Source: Salipiger sp. CCB-MM3 (GTDB lineage Bacteria > Pseudomonadota > Alphaproteobacteria > Rhodobacterales > Rhodobacteraceae). Taken from it: a stretch of DNA of 64,000 bases. Below the pieces are notes generated by a model. The model saw nothing but the letters and a program-made list of their open reading frames with translations. It was not told the origin of the DNA and ran no database searches. Both the position numbers and the translations under genes were made by a program. Shown here in pieces: positions 49,148 to 57,670 of this stretch (position 1 is the stretch's first letter; each line of letters opens with the position of its first letter). The stretch lies in contig NZ_CP014595.1 in the NCBI RefSeq assembly GCF_001687105.1, positions 1,426,001-1,490,000 of the forward strand. The letters are read 5' to 3'.

Positions 49148-49917
49148 CCCAGCTTCGCCCCTCCGAAGGCATCGCCGTGATCACCGGGGCCGGATCCGGC
49201 CTTGGCCGCGCCATGGCGATTGAGCTGACCCGCCGCGGCTTCACCGTCGCGGGGCTTGGCCGCCGCCGCGCCGCGCTGGAGGAAACCCGCGCCCGTGCCG
49301 AGCCGGGGCGGTTCCACCTCTTCGCCTGCGATGTCTCGAACCCGGCAGAGGTCGATCAGGCCTTCGCCCGCATCCGCGCCGAGCTTGGGCCCGTGGTCTT
49401 GCTGATCAACAACGCCGCCAGCTACCCGCGCCGCGATGTCCTAGACGAAAGCGCGACGAGCTTCATGCAGACCGTCGGCACCAATCTTGGCGGAACCATC
49501 GCCTGCAGCCGCGCCGCGCTGCAGGACATGGTGGAGAGCGGACGCGGACGCATCCTCAACGTCGCCACCTTCGCCGATCTCGCGCCGCTGCCCGCGGCCT
49601 CGGCCTATTCCGTCTCCAAAGGTGCGGCGCGCATCTTCACCCGCGCGCTGATTGCCGATCTGTCGGACCGTTTCCCGCAGATCGTCATCGGCGACTGGAT
49701 GCCCGGCATGCTGAACACGGCCATGGGCATTCCGGACGGGATCGCGCCCGAGCAGGCGGCGCGCTGGGGCGTGGCCTTGGCGCTCGACGCCGATCCGGCA
49801 CTGACCGGCGCCGTGTTCGAGATGGACCGCGAGGTGCTGCCGCCGCGCGGCCTGAAGGGCAAGCTGAAGGATGCGCTGCGTCTGCGCCGGCACCGCCCGC
49901 GCCGGATCACGCCCTAG
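49144..49917 (+). CDS. SDR family oxidoreductase
   Basis: A 257-aa short-chain dehydrogenase. The cofactor motif is TGAGSGLG (about 15-22), followed by LLINNAASYPRRD, the serine region LNVATFADLAPLPAAS and the catalytic YSVSK. The active-site position usually holding Ser has Ala-Thr (VATFADL), so catalysis may use Thr or be altered. It overlaps the GMC oxidoreductase gene by four bases and is presumably its functional partner. Its TAG stop overlaps the convergent WecG/TagA-type glycosyltransferase gene stop within a shared CTAG. Confidence 0.85.
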   Translation: MTQLRPSEGIAVITGAGSGLGRAMAIELTRRGFTVAGLGRRRAALEETRARAEPGRFHLFACDVSNPAEVDQAFARIRAELGPVVLLINNAASYPRRDVLDESATSFMQTVGTNLGGTIACSRAALQDMVESGRGRILNVATFADLAPLPAASAYSVSKGAARIFTRALIADLSDRFPQIVIGDWMPGMLNTAMGIPDGIAPEQAARWGVALALDADPALTGAVFEMDREVLPPRGLKGKLKDALRLRRHRPRRITP

Positions 49918-50690
49918 GCCTGTTTCGAGAACAGCCGCAGCAGCAGCGCCCGCACAGTCTGCCCCGGCACGATCGCAAGGCAGCGCAGGTAGCGCAGGCC
50001 CAGCCGCCGCGGGTTGCTTGCCGCGCGCCACAGCCATTCCAGCGCCATCTGCCGGGTCCATTCCGGGGCCCGCGCCTGCGTTCCGGCAAAGAAATCCAGC
50101 CCTGCGCCGATCCCGGCAAAGCCGACACCGGGTGCAAGCCGCCGTCCCGCCGCGCCAAAGATTTCCTGCTTGGGCGCGCCCAGCGCGACAAAGCACAGGC
50201 CCGCACCGGCAGCGGTGATCTCATCGAACACCGCCTCGGCCTCGGGCCCTTCGGGATCAAATCCCATGGGCGGCGAAATCGTCGCGACGACGCTCAGGTC
50301 CCGCACCTCGCGTTCGAGGAAGCTTTTCGCGCGCGACAGCGCCGCAGGCGTGCTGCCGACAAGCGCCACACCGACGCCCAGCCGCGCGGCGATCCGCGCC
50401 AGCGGCAGGATCGCGTCCGAGCCCGGGATCAGCTCGACCGGACGCCCCGCAAGCCGCGACATCCAGACGATGGGATTGCCGTCGGCCACAACAAAATCCT
50501 GCGCCGCATAGGCGGCACGGAACGGGGCGGATGTGCGCAGTTTCACAAGATGGTCGAGGTTGATCGTCGCCAGCGCAAAGCCCTGACGCTGGGCGAGCCT
50601 TTCGGTCACCCGCGCCTGCAGCGCGGCCCAGGTCGGCACGTTGACCGCCACCCGGTATCCGGCAATCTTGAATTCCATGCGCGGATCCAT
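49914..50690 (-). CDS. WecG/TagA/CpsF family glycosyltransferase
   Basis: A 258-aa transferase of the GT26 family. FALATINLDHLVKL, DFVVADGNPIVWMSRLAGRP and LIPGSDAILPLARIAARL lead into the conserved GVALVGSTPAALSRAKSFLE. LCFVALGAPKQEIF and GFAGIGAGLDFFAGTQARAP follow, then EWLWRAASNPRRLGLRYLRC. These are characteristic of enzymes that transfer N-acetylmannosamine-type sugars or glucose to lipid-linked intermediates. An alternative ATG four codons in is possible. It is divergent from the Gfo/Idh/MocA gene over a 325-nt gap and convergent with the SDR gene, sharing a CTAG at the stops. Confidence 0.9.
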   Translation of the reverse strand: MDPRMEFKIAGYRVAVNVPTWAALQARVTERLAQRQGFALATINLDHLVKLRTSAPFRAAYAAQDFVVADGNPIVWMSRLAGRPVELIPGSDAILPLARIAARLGVGVALVGSTPAALSRAKSFLEREVRDLSVVATISPPMGFDPEGPEAEAVFDEITAAGAGLCFVALGAPKQEIFGAAGRRLAPGVGFAGIGAGLDFFAGTQARAPEWTRQMALEWLWRAASNPRRLGLRYLRCLAIVPGQTVRALLLRLFSKQA

Positions 50691-51015
50691 CGGCGCGTCT
50701 TATCCCCTGTGGCCCGGGCTTGGCTCTCGCCTCTGGTCTCGGCGCGAACCCTGCCGCAAGCCGCATGGGTATCCTAGTTGCCGGTGCCAATTTGCCCGCG
50801 ACCGTGGCCGCCGTGCCGCACCCGCAAAGCAAATCCGCCGATTTCCCGGCAAAGCGGCAAACTCTCCTGCAACGCGCCGAATTTCGGTCAAATTTCTCTG
50901 GTGAATGAGCGTGACGTCGTTTTCATGATCCGTAACCAGGTTGCCGAATGATGCTGTTTCCCGTCCCCCGCCCCGCGCAATGCGCCGGTGCGCCCCGCCG
51001 CTTGGCAGGGTGCCG
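50691..51015. promoter_or_regulatory. Divergent upstream region inside the glycan locus
   Basis: This 325-nt gap separates the WecG-type gene (minus) from the Gfo/Idh/MocA gene (plus). It has an A/T-richer core around 50860-50905 compared with its surroundings, where promoters are likely. I see no strong inverted repeat and no convincing small gene. A frame open from 50941 into the Gfo/Idh/MocA gene looks like untranslated leader. Confidence 0.45.
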
Positions 51016-52143
51016 ATGACGGGACAGGTCGCCCTTCTCGGCTGCGGCTTCGTGGCGGATCTCTACCTGCGCTCGCTGCAGGCGATGGCGGGCCTCACTG
51101 TGCACTCGGTGCATGACCGCGACGCCGCCCGCCTGAGCCGTTTCTGCGCCCATTGGCAGCTGCGCGCCGAGCCGGACCTGCAGGCCTTCATAAACGCCCT
51201 GCCCGCCGACTGCATCGTGCTCAACCTGACCAACCCGGCAGAGCATTACGCGCTGAACCGGCGGCTGCTGGAGGCCGGGCACCACGTCTATTGCGAAAAG
51301 CCCCTCGCCATGGAAATCGAACAGGCGCGCGCCTTGCACGCTTTGGCCGCAGAGCGGGGCGTGATGCTGGCCTCGGCGCCCTGTTCGGTGCTGGGCGAGG
51401 CGGCGCAGACGCTAGGCCACGCGCTGCGCGAAGGCACCGCAGGCACGCCGCGCGCCATCTACGCCGAGCTTGACGACGGTTTCATCCCGCAGGCGCCCTA
51501 TCAGGGTTGGACCAGCGAGAGCGGCGCGCCATGGCCCTATGAGGACGAATTCCGTGTCGGCTGCACACTGGAACATGCGGGCTATTATCTGACGTGGCTG
51601 ATCGGATGGTTCGGCACGGTGCGCAAGGTTGTCGCGGCCTCTGCCGAAGTGCTGCCCGACAAGGCAGGCCTCGGCCCGACCGCGCCCGACCTTTCCGTCG
51701 CCACGCTGTTCTTCGAGAACGGCCCGGTGACCCGGCTCACCTGCTCGATCGTCGCCAGCCATGGCCACGGCATCCGCATCTTCGGCGACCGCGGCGTGCT
51801 CAGCTGCGAGGCCTCGTGGGACAATGCCGCCAAGGTGAAATTCGCCAAGCGCGGCACCCTGCGTCGGCGGCTGGTGGAAAGCCCCTTCCCGCGCCGCATC
51901 CGGCTGAAACAGCCCACCCACCCCAAGGTGAAACGCTGGGGCGCGGCGGCGATGAATTTCATGCTTGGCCCCGCCGAGATGCTGGACGCGCTGCGCGAGA
52001 ACCGCCCGTGCCGCCTGTCGGCGGAGTTCGCGCTGCATCTGACCGAGGTCACGCTGGCGATCCAGAACGCCGGCGAAGACGCAGGCGCGCAGGCGATGAC
52101 CACGCGCTGCGCACCGCTGGAGCCGATGCCATGGGCGCGCTGA
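51016..52143 (+). CDS. Gfo/Idh/MocA family oxidoreductase
   Basis: A 375-aa NAD(P)-dependent sugar oxidoreductase. The Rossmann motif is VALLGCGFVADLYLRSLQAM, with the family hallmark GHHVYCEKPLAMEIEQA (EKP lysine) about residue 97. The C-terminal substrate domain includes FRVGCTLEHAGYYLTWLIGW, with the catalytic histidine in EHAGYY. Start ATG 51016 begins exactly at the Rossmann strand. The 3' end overlaps the downstream epimerase gene by 13 nt. The same two activities recur as a single fused protein at 55302-57425, so the pair probably acts in sequence on one sugar. Confidence 0.88.
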   Translation: MTGQVALLGCGFVADLYLRSLQAMAGLTVHSVHDRDAARLSRFCAHWQLRAEPDLQAFINALPADCIVLNLTNPAEHYALNRRLLEAGHHVYCEKPLAMEIEQARALHALAAERGVMLASAPCSVLGEAAQTLGHALREGTAGTPRAIYAELDDGFIPQAPYQGWTSESGAPWPYEDEFRVGCTLEHAGYYLTWLIGWFGTVRKVVAASAEVLPDKAGLGPTAPDLSVATLFFENGPVTRLTCSIVASHGHGIRIFGDRGVLSCEASWDNAAKVKFAKRGTLRRRLVESPFPRRIRLKQPTHPKVKRWGAAAMNFMLGPAEMLDALRENRPCRLSAEFALHLTEVTLAIQNAGEDAGAQAMTTRCAPLEPMPWAR

Positions 52144-53129
52144 GCAGCCAGACGGCGGGCGCGGGCACGGCGCGCATCCTGCTCACCGGCGCCACCGGCT
52201 TCGTCGGGCGCGCGGTGCTGGCCGAGGCGCGCGTACAGGGGGTCGAGCTGGTCGCGGTGCTGCGCGCGGCCCCGCCCGAGGGCTGGGCGCAGATGAAAGG
52301 CGTCACGCTCTGCCGCGCCGATCTGTCGGATCCCGCCTGCGTATCCGAGCTGCGCAAGGCCGCCGAGGGCTGCAGCGCGGTGATCCATGCCGCCGCACAT
52401 CTGGGCGGCGATGCCGAGGCGGTCGAGGCAGCCACCATCGACGGCACGCGGCATCTGCTACAGGCGCTCGACGGGCTGCCGCTGCACCTCGTGCTGGTCA
52501 GTTCCATCGCCGTCTACGACACCGCGCGGCTCTCCCCCGGCGACGCGGTGACCGAGAAGCTGCCGCTCGAGGCCGTGCAGACCGCGCGCGATCCCTATGT
52601 CGCGGGCAAGCTGGCGCAGGAGGATCTCTGCCGCGCCTCCGGGCTGCCGCTGTGGATCCTGCGCCCCGGCGCGATCTTTGGCGAGGGGCGTACGTGGAAC
52701 GCCCATCTCGGGCCGGCGCTGGGGCCGCTGCTGATCCGCGTCGGCACCAAAGGCGAGCTGCCCTTGGCCCATGTCGGCCATGTGGCCAAGCGCCTGCTGC
52801 AGGCGGCGCGCCGCGCTCCCGGCGCCACGCAGGTGCTCAATATCGTCGATCCCGACCGCCCCGACCGTACCCGCTTTCTGCGCGCCCATGCGGGGTCGGG
52901 CTGGCCCAAGCTGGTGCTGCCGCTGCCGTGGCCGCTGTGGCTGGCGGCGGCGCGGATCCTGTCGCCGCTCAGGGCGCATCTGCCGGGGCTGCTGCGCGTC
53001 GCTCCGCTGAAGGCGCGGATGATGCCCCTGCGCTACCCGGACCGCGCGCTTCTATCGGCGCTTGGCCCGCTCTCGCTGCCCCGGTTTGAGACGCTGATGG
53101 CCCGCGCGTTGCAGGAGGGCCGCGAATGA
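52131..53129 (+). CDS. NAD-dependent epimerase/dehydratase family protein
   Basis: A 332-aa extended-SDR enzyme. The cofactor motif is ILLTGATGFVGRAVLAEARV (about 16-35). VIHAAAHLGGDAEAVEAATI and LVLVSSIAVYDTARLSPGD provide the conserved core. The YxxxK motif is DPYVAGKLAQE, followed by LWILRPGAIFGEGRTWNAHL. It begins within the last 13 nt of the Gfo/Idh/MocA gene and its stop overlaps the next glycosyltransferase start (ATGA). It probably acts on a nucleotide sugar or lipid-linked sugar; the exact reaction is unknown. Confidence 0.86.
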   Translation: MGALSSQTAGAGTARILLTGATGFVGRAVLAEARVQGVELVAVLRAAPPEGWAQMKGVTLCRADLSDPACVSELRKAAEGCSAVIHAAAHLGGDAEAVEAATIDGTRHLLQALDGLPLHLVLVSSIAVYDTARLSPGDAVTEKLPLEAVQTARDPYVAGKLAQEDLCRASGLPLWILRPGAIFGEGRTWNAHLGPALGPLLIRVGTKGELPLAHVGHVAKRLLQAARRAPGATQVLNIVDPDRPDRTRFLRAHAGSGWPKLVLPLPWPLWLAAARILSPLRAHLPGLLRVAPLKARMMPLRYPDRALLSALGPLSLPRFETLMARALQEGRE

Positions 53130-54334
53130 GCCGCCCCAAGCTGGCCTATCTCACCGGCGAATACCCCCGCGCGTCGGATACCTTCATCCAGCGCGAGGTG
53201 GCGGCGCTGCGCGCGATGGGGCACGAGGTGCTGACCTGCTCGATCCGCACCACCGGGGCCGAGCATCTGGTGGGCCCAGAGCAGCGCGCCGAACATGCCC
53301 AGACCTTCAAGGTGCTGGAGGCCTGCCGCGCGCCGCTGCGGCTGCTGCGCGCCCATGCCCGCTGCCTGCGCAGCCCTTCGCGCTACCTGCGCGCGTTGGC
53401 GCTGGCGTGGCGGACGGCCCCCAAGGGGCTGAAGGGCCGCGTCTACAACCTCATCTATTTCGCCGAAGCGGGGGTGCTCGCCGACCATCTGGCAGCGGCG
53501 GGCGTGCAGCATCTGCACAACCATATCGCCAAGGCCTCCTGCACCGTCGCGATGCTGGCCTCCGAGCTTTCGGGCATTCCCTACAGCTTCACCATCCATG
53601 GCCCCGACATCTTCTTTGAGCCGCACCACTGGCGCATCGACGAAAAGACCCGCCGCGCCCAGTTTGTCGCCTGCATCAGCGCCTATTGCCGCGCGCAACT
53701 GATGTGTTTCGCCGATGCCGCCGACTGGCCCAAACTGCGGATCGTGCATTGCGGCATCGACCCCGAACGCTATGCCCCCGCCGCGCAGAGCGGGCAGAGC
53801 CTGCTTTTCGTCGGGCGGCTCGCCGGGGTGAAGGGCGTGCCGGTGCTGCTGCGCGCGCTGGCGGATCTCGCCCCGCGCCATCCCGACCTGCGCCTGCGGC
53901 TGATCGGCGACGGGCCGGAGCGGGGCGCGCTCGAACGCAAGGCCGCCGAACTGGGCCTTACACAGCGCGTGGAGTTCCTTGGCTACCGCTCGCAGGCCGA
54001 GGTCGCCGAGGCGCTGAGCGCCGCCGACATCTTCGTGCTGCCAAGCTTCGCCGAAGGCGTGCCGGTGGTGCTGATGGAGGCGATGGCGGCGCAGCTTCCC
54101 GTGGTCACCACCCGCATCGCCGGGGTGCCGGAACTGGTGGAGCATGGCGCAAGCGGCCTGCTGGTGCCGCCCGGAGAGGCGGGCGCATTGGCCGCCGCGC
54201 TCGACAGCCTGCTGAGCGATCCCGACGCGCGCCGCCGCATGGGCGCCGCGGGCCGCGCCAAGGTGATCGCCGAGTTCGACATCAAAACCGAGGCCGCCAA
54301 GCTTTCGGCCCTCTTCAGCGAGGGCTCGGCATGA
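53126..54334 (+). CDS. Glycosyltransferase family 4 protein
   Basis: A 402-aa GT-B transferase. It opens KLAYLTGEYPRASDTFIQRE and has HLHNHIAKASCTVAMLASEL, then SFTIHGPDIFFEPHHWRIDE in the acceptor half. The donor half has LLFVGRLAGVKGVPVLLRAL, LIGDGPERGALERKAAELGL and FVLPSFAEGVPVVLMEAMAA (E-x7-E). This pattern is common in EPS clusters, including colanic-acid-type transferases. It overlaps both neighbours by four bases (ATGA at each junction), so the block from the Gfo/Idh/MocA gene to the GT2 gene is translationally coupled. Confidence 0.9.
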   Translation: MSRPKLAYLTGEYPRASDTFIQREVAALRAMGHEVLTCSIRTTGAEHLVGPEQRAEHAQTFKVLEACRAPLRLLRAHARCLRSPSRYLRALALAWRTAPKGLKGRVYNLIYFAEAGVLADHLAAAGVQHLHNHIAKASCTVAMLASELSGIPYSFTIHGPDIFFEPHHWRIDEKTRRAQFVACISAYCRAQLMCFADAADWPKLRIVHCGIDPERYAPAAQSGQSLLFVGRLAGVKGVPVLLRALADLAPRHPDLRLRLIGDGPERGALERKAAELGLTQRVEFLGYRSQAEVAEALSAADIFVLPSFAEGVPVVLMEAMAAQLPVVTTRIAGVPELVEHGASGLLVPPGEAGALAAALDSLLSDPDARRRMGAAGRAKVIAEFDIKTEAAKLSALFSEGSA

Positions 54335-55290
54335 GCGAGGTGGACGTGGTTCTCATCGGCCGCAATGAGGGCGTGCGGCTGGTCGCGGCGCTCGGCTCGG
54401 TGCAGGGACAGGCGCGGCAGTTGGTCTATGTGGACAGCGGCTCGACCGACGGCAGCGTCGAGGCCGCACGCAAGGCCGGGGCGCGCGTTGTCCAGCTCGA
54501 CCTTTCCACGCCCTTCACCGCCGCCCGCGCCCGCAACGCGGGATATGCCGCGCTGGACGATCCGCAGCTGGTGCAATTCATCGACGGCGATTGCGCGCTC
54601 GTGCCCGGCTACCTGCAGGCTGCTCGCGCCCATCTGCGGGCCAACCCGCAGATCGGTATGGTCACCGGCTGGCGCTCAGAGATCCACCGCGACGCCAGCC
54701 TCTACAACCAGCTCTGCGACGTGGAGTGGCGCCGCCCGGCGGGCGAGATCCTCGCCTGTGGCGGCGACATGATGGTGCGCGCCGAGGCTTTTGCCGAGGT
54801 CGGCGGCTTCGATCCCACGGTGATCGCCGCCGAGGATGACGAGTTCTGTACCCGCCTGCGCAAGGCCGGGTGGACGCTCGAACGCATCCCCCACGAGATG
54901 ACCCGCCATGACGCCGCGATGACCCGCTTCTCGCAATGGTGGCGCCGCGCTGTGCGCACCGGCCACGGGTTTGCGCAGGTCGGCCATCTGCACCCCGAGT
55001 ATTTCACCACAGAGCGCAAGCGCGCGCTGGTCTATGCGCTTGGCCTGCCGCTGCTGCTCCTGCTTGGCCTGCTGATCGTCGGGCCGCTGGCGCTGCTGGT
55101 GCTCGCCGCCTATCCGCTCAACTGGGCCCGCACCGCGCGCGGCCTGCGCCGCGAGGGGCTGCCCGTCCCCGAGGCACGCCGCCACGCGCTGCTGCTCACC
55201 CTTTCGAAGTTTCCCAATCTCGTCGGCATGGCCACCTACCATTGGCGGCGCCTGCGGCAGGCACCGATGCGCCTGATCGAGTATAAGTAA
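54331..55290 (+). CDS. Glycosyltransferase family 2 protein
   Basis: A 319-aa GT-A transferase. SEVDVVLIGRNEGVRLVAAL and VYVDSGSTDGSVEAARKAGA form the nucleotide-binding start, and VQFIDGDCALVPGYLQAARA contains the DxD-type IDGDC. GGFDPTVIAAEDDEFCTRLR holds the catalytic ED region. A C-terminal pair of membrane segments (about 230-265; LVYALGLPLLLLLGLLIVGP) anchors it. It overlaps the GT4 gene by four bases, and the fused oxidoreductase/epimerase gene follows after 11 nt. Sugar specificity unknown. Confidence 0.9.
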   Translation: MSEVDVVLIGRNEGVRLVAALGSVQGQARQLVYVDSGSTDGSVEAARKAGARVVQLDLSTPFTAARARNAGYAALDDPQLVQFIDGDCALVPGYLQAARAHLRANPQIGMVTGWRSEIHRDASLYNQLCDVEWRRPAGEILACGGDMMVRAEAFAEVGGFDPTVIAAEDDEFCTRLRKAGWTLERIPHEMTRHDAAMTRFSQWWRRAVRTGHGFAQVGHLHPEYFTTERKRALVYALGLPLLLLLGLLIVGPLALLVLAAYPLNWARTARGLRREGLPVPEARRHALLLTLSKFPNLVGMATYHWRRLRQAPMRLIEYK

Positions 55291-55301
55291 GGACCCCCGC
55301 C

Positions 55302-57425
55302 ATGCCCCAACCTTGGTCAAAGCCGCAACCCATTCGCGTCGGCCTCATCGGCGCAGGCTATATCGCAAGCTGGCACGCCGATGCGCTGGCCGCGACCGAG
55401 GACGCGGTGGTCGCCGCCGTCTGCGACCTCTCGCAGCCCGCCGCCGAAGGGCTGGCGCTGCCGCATGGCGCGCAGGTCTTCGGCACAGTCGAGGCGCTGA
55501 TCGAAAGCGGTGCCTGCGACGCGGTGCATATCCTCACCCCGCCGCATCTGCATGCCGCCTTGGCGCAGCAATGCCTGAAGGCCGGGCTGCATGTGCTGGT
55601 GGAAAAGCCGGTGGCGGTGAGCCTTGACGAAACCCGCGCCATCGCCGCCGCTGCCGAGGCGGCGGGCAAACGCTTTCACCCCGGGCACAACTTCCTTGGC
55701 CTGCCCTCTTATGTGCGGATGAAAGAGGCGCTGCGGGCGGGCGATTATGGCCGCGTCTCGCAGGCCGAGATCAGCTGGGCGCTGCCGCTGGCGCCGCTGC
55801 GCTCGGGGCCTTTCAACCTGTGGCTGCTGCGCGAGCCCAAGAACTTGCTGCTGGAACTGGGGCCGCATCCCTTCGCCTTCGCCGTCGATCTCTTCGGCCC
55901 GCTCGAGGTGCTCTACGCCGAGGCGACGAAACCCGTCCCGCTGCCCGGCGATGATCCGCGCCCGCAGGGTTTCCGCATCCTCGCGCGCGCAGGCGGTGTC
56001 GAGATCACCTTCAGCCTGTCGATGGTCGAAACGGTCGATGACCGCTCGGTCACCCTGCGCGGCTCCTCGGGGCGGGCGCGGCTCGACTATGCGGCCGACA
56101 CGCTTGTGGTGGACCGCGAGAACGCCTCGGACCTCATCGTGAACCCGCTGCGCAGACAGGTGGACCTCGGCTGGCAGCATCTGCGCGAAGGCCTGCGCAA
56201 CGCCGCCGTGCAAACCGCCTCGCTGAACCAGAAAGGCCCCTATGCGCAAAGCTTCCGGGGCATGTGCGCGGCGGTCTATGGCGCGCTGGCGCGGGGCAAG
56301 CCGCAGGACGCCCGCTTTTCCGCCGAGAGCGCGGTGCAGGTGATGCAGGCCATCGACGCCGCCATCGCCAAGCTGCCGCCCGAGGCGCTGGAGGTGAAGG
56401 CCCCCGCCGTGCAGAGCCGCAAGCCGCAGCCCACCGCCATGGTGATCGGCGGCACCGGCTTTATCGGGCGCGCGCTGACCCGCAAGCTGGTGGCAGAGGG
56501 CCACGACGTGCGGGTGCTGTCGCGCGGTCGCCATGGCCCCTTCCCCGATCTGCCCGATCAGGTCGAGACGGTGGGCGTCTCGCTGCATGATCTCGATGCG
56601 CTGACCGAGGCGATGCAGGGCATCGACGTGGTCTACAACCTTGCCCGCTCGCTGGAAAAGACATGGGCCGAGGCGCTGGTGAACGACGTGGGTGTCGCCA
56701 CCCGCATCGCCATGGCCTGCGAGAAAGCCGGGGTGAAGCGCCTCGTCTACACCGGCACGATCGCCAGCTACGATATGTCCGATCCGGGCGTGCAGATCAC
56801 CGAAGAGACCCGCTTTCCCAAGGATATGTCGGACCGCAACCTCTACGCCCGCTCCAAGGCCGAATGCGAACGGCAGTTGATGAAGCTGCACCGCGAGCGC
56901 GGCCTGCCCGTCACCATCGCCCGCCCCGGCATCGTGGTCGGCCATGGCGGGCCGCTGCAGCACTGGGGCATCGGGCGCTGGCATGGCGCGGGCGCGGTGC
57001 GCATCTGGGGGCCGGGCAAGAACATCCTGCCCTTCGTGCTGATCGACGATGTCGCCGAGGGGCTGATGCGGATGGGCGAACATCCCGGCGCGGTGGGCGA
57101 GAGCTTCAACCTCGTGGGCGAGCCGATGCTGAGCGCCCGCGACTATTTCGACGCGATCCACGAAACGCTGGGCGCGCGCATCCGCGTCAGTTCAGGCAAC
57201 CTCAACGTCTTCTACGCCAGCGACGCGGTGAAATACGGGCTGAAGAAATACGCGCTGCGCAAGCGCGGGCTGGTGCGCCCCTCGCGCGCCGACTGGCAAA
57301 GCCGGGCGCATTTCTCGCCGTTCGTCAACGACAAGCCCAAGCGCGTGCTCGGCTGGCAGCCCGAGGCGGATCGCGCCGTCTTACTTGAAAAGGCGATCAC
57401 GCAGGCCAATCTCTTTGGCTTCTAG
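55302..57425 (+). CDS. Fused Gfo/Idh/MocA oxidoreductase-NAD epimerase/dehydratase
   Basis: A 707-aa bifunctional protein. Residues about 8-365 are a Gfo/Idh/MocA oxidoreductase: RVGLIGAGYIASWHADALAA, HVLVEKPVAVSLDETRAIAA and LLELGPHPFAFAVDLFGPL. Residues about 378-707 are an extended SDR: AMVIGGTGFIGRALTRKLVA, VVYNLARSLEKTWAEALVND and LVYTGTIASYDMSDPG, then NLYARSKAECERQLMKL as the Y-x3-K region. A TIARPGIVVGHGGPLQHW segment follows. The same two families occur as separate, adjacent genes at 51016-53129. It probably performs consecutive redox/epimerase steps on a sugar of this glycan; no specific reaction can be assigned. Confidence 0.88.
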   Translation: MPQPWSKPQPIRVGLIGAGYIASWHADALAATEDAVVAAVCDLSQPAAEGLALPHGAQVFGTVEALIESGACDAVHILTPPHLHAALAQQCLKAGLHVLVEKPVAVSLDETRAIAAAAEAAGKRFHPGHNFLGLPSYVRMKEALRAGDYGRVSQAEISWALPLAPLRSGPFNLWLLREPKNLLLELGPHPFAFAVDLFGPLEVLYAEATKPVPLPGDDPRPQGFRILARAGGVEITFSLSMVETVDDRSVTLRGSSGRARLDYAADTLVVDRENASDLIVNPLRRQVDLGWQHLREGLRNAAVQTASLNQKGPYAQSFRGMCAAVYGALARGKPQDARFSAESAVQVMQAIDAAIAKLPPEALEVKAPAVQSRKPQPTAMVIGGTGFIGRALTRKLVAEGHDVRVLSRGRHGPFPDLPDQVETVGVSLHDLDALTEAMQGIDVVYNLARSLEKTWAEALVNDVGVATRIAMACEKAGVKRLVYTGTIASYDMSDPGVQITEETRFPKDMSDRNLYARSKAECERQLMKLHRERGLPVTIARPGIVVGHGGPLQHWGIGRWHGAGAVRIWGPGKNILPFVLIDDVAEGLMRMGEHPGAVGESFNLVGEPMLSARDYFDAIHETLGARIRVSSGNLNVFYASDAVKYGLKKYALRKRGLVRPSRADWQSRAHFSPFVNDKPKRVLGWQPEADRAVLLEKAITQANLFGF

Positions 57426-57670
57426 GCACGCCGAGTCGGCCTCATGGGGCTGCCACGGATCGTGAACAATCCCCGCAATTTCACCTCATTCTTGACCGAA
57501 TCGAATGGTGTTCTGGGGACGAAGGTAAATATCGAGTGCGCGCGCCGGGGCCCAGCGGCCCCAGCGAGACAAGGCAGGACAAAGAGCGGTATAGTTCCAC
57601 GGCAGGTGCGAGACGCGCCGCCGGAACGGATCCGGCAGCGCCCCTGCCCGTGCGGTGCGGAGAGACGAGT

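Noticed and set aside
57547..57562. GGGGCC-CAGC-GGCCCC hairpin upstream of the BY-kinase gene
   Set aside because: The stem is short, has no T-run and lies in a GC-rich leader; too weak to call a terminator or riboswitch.
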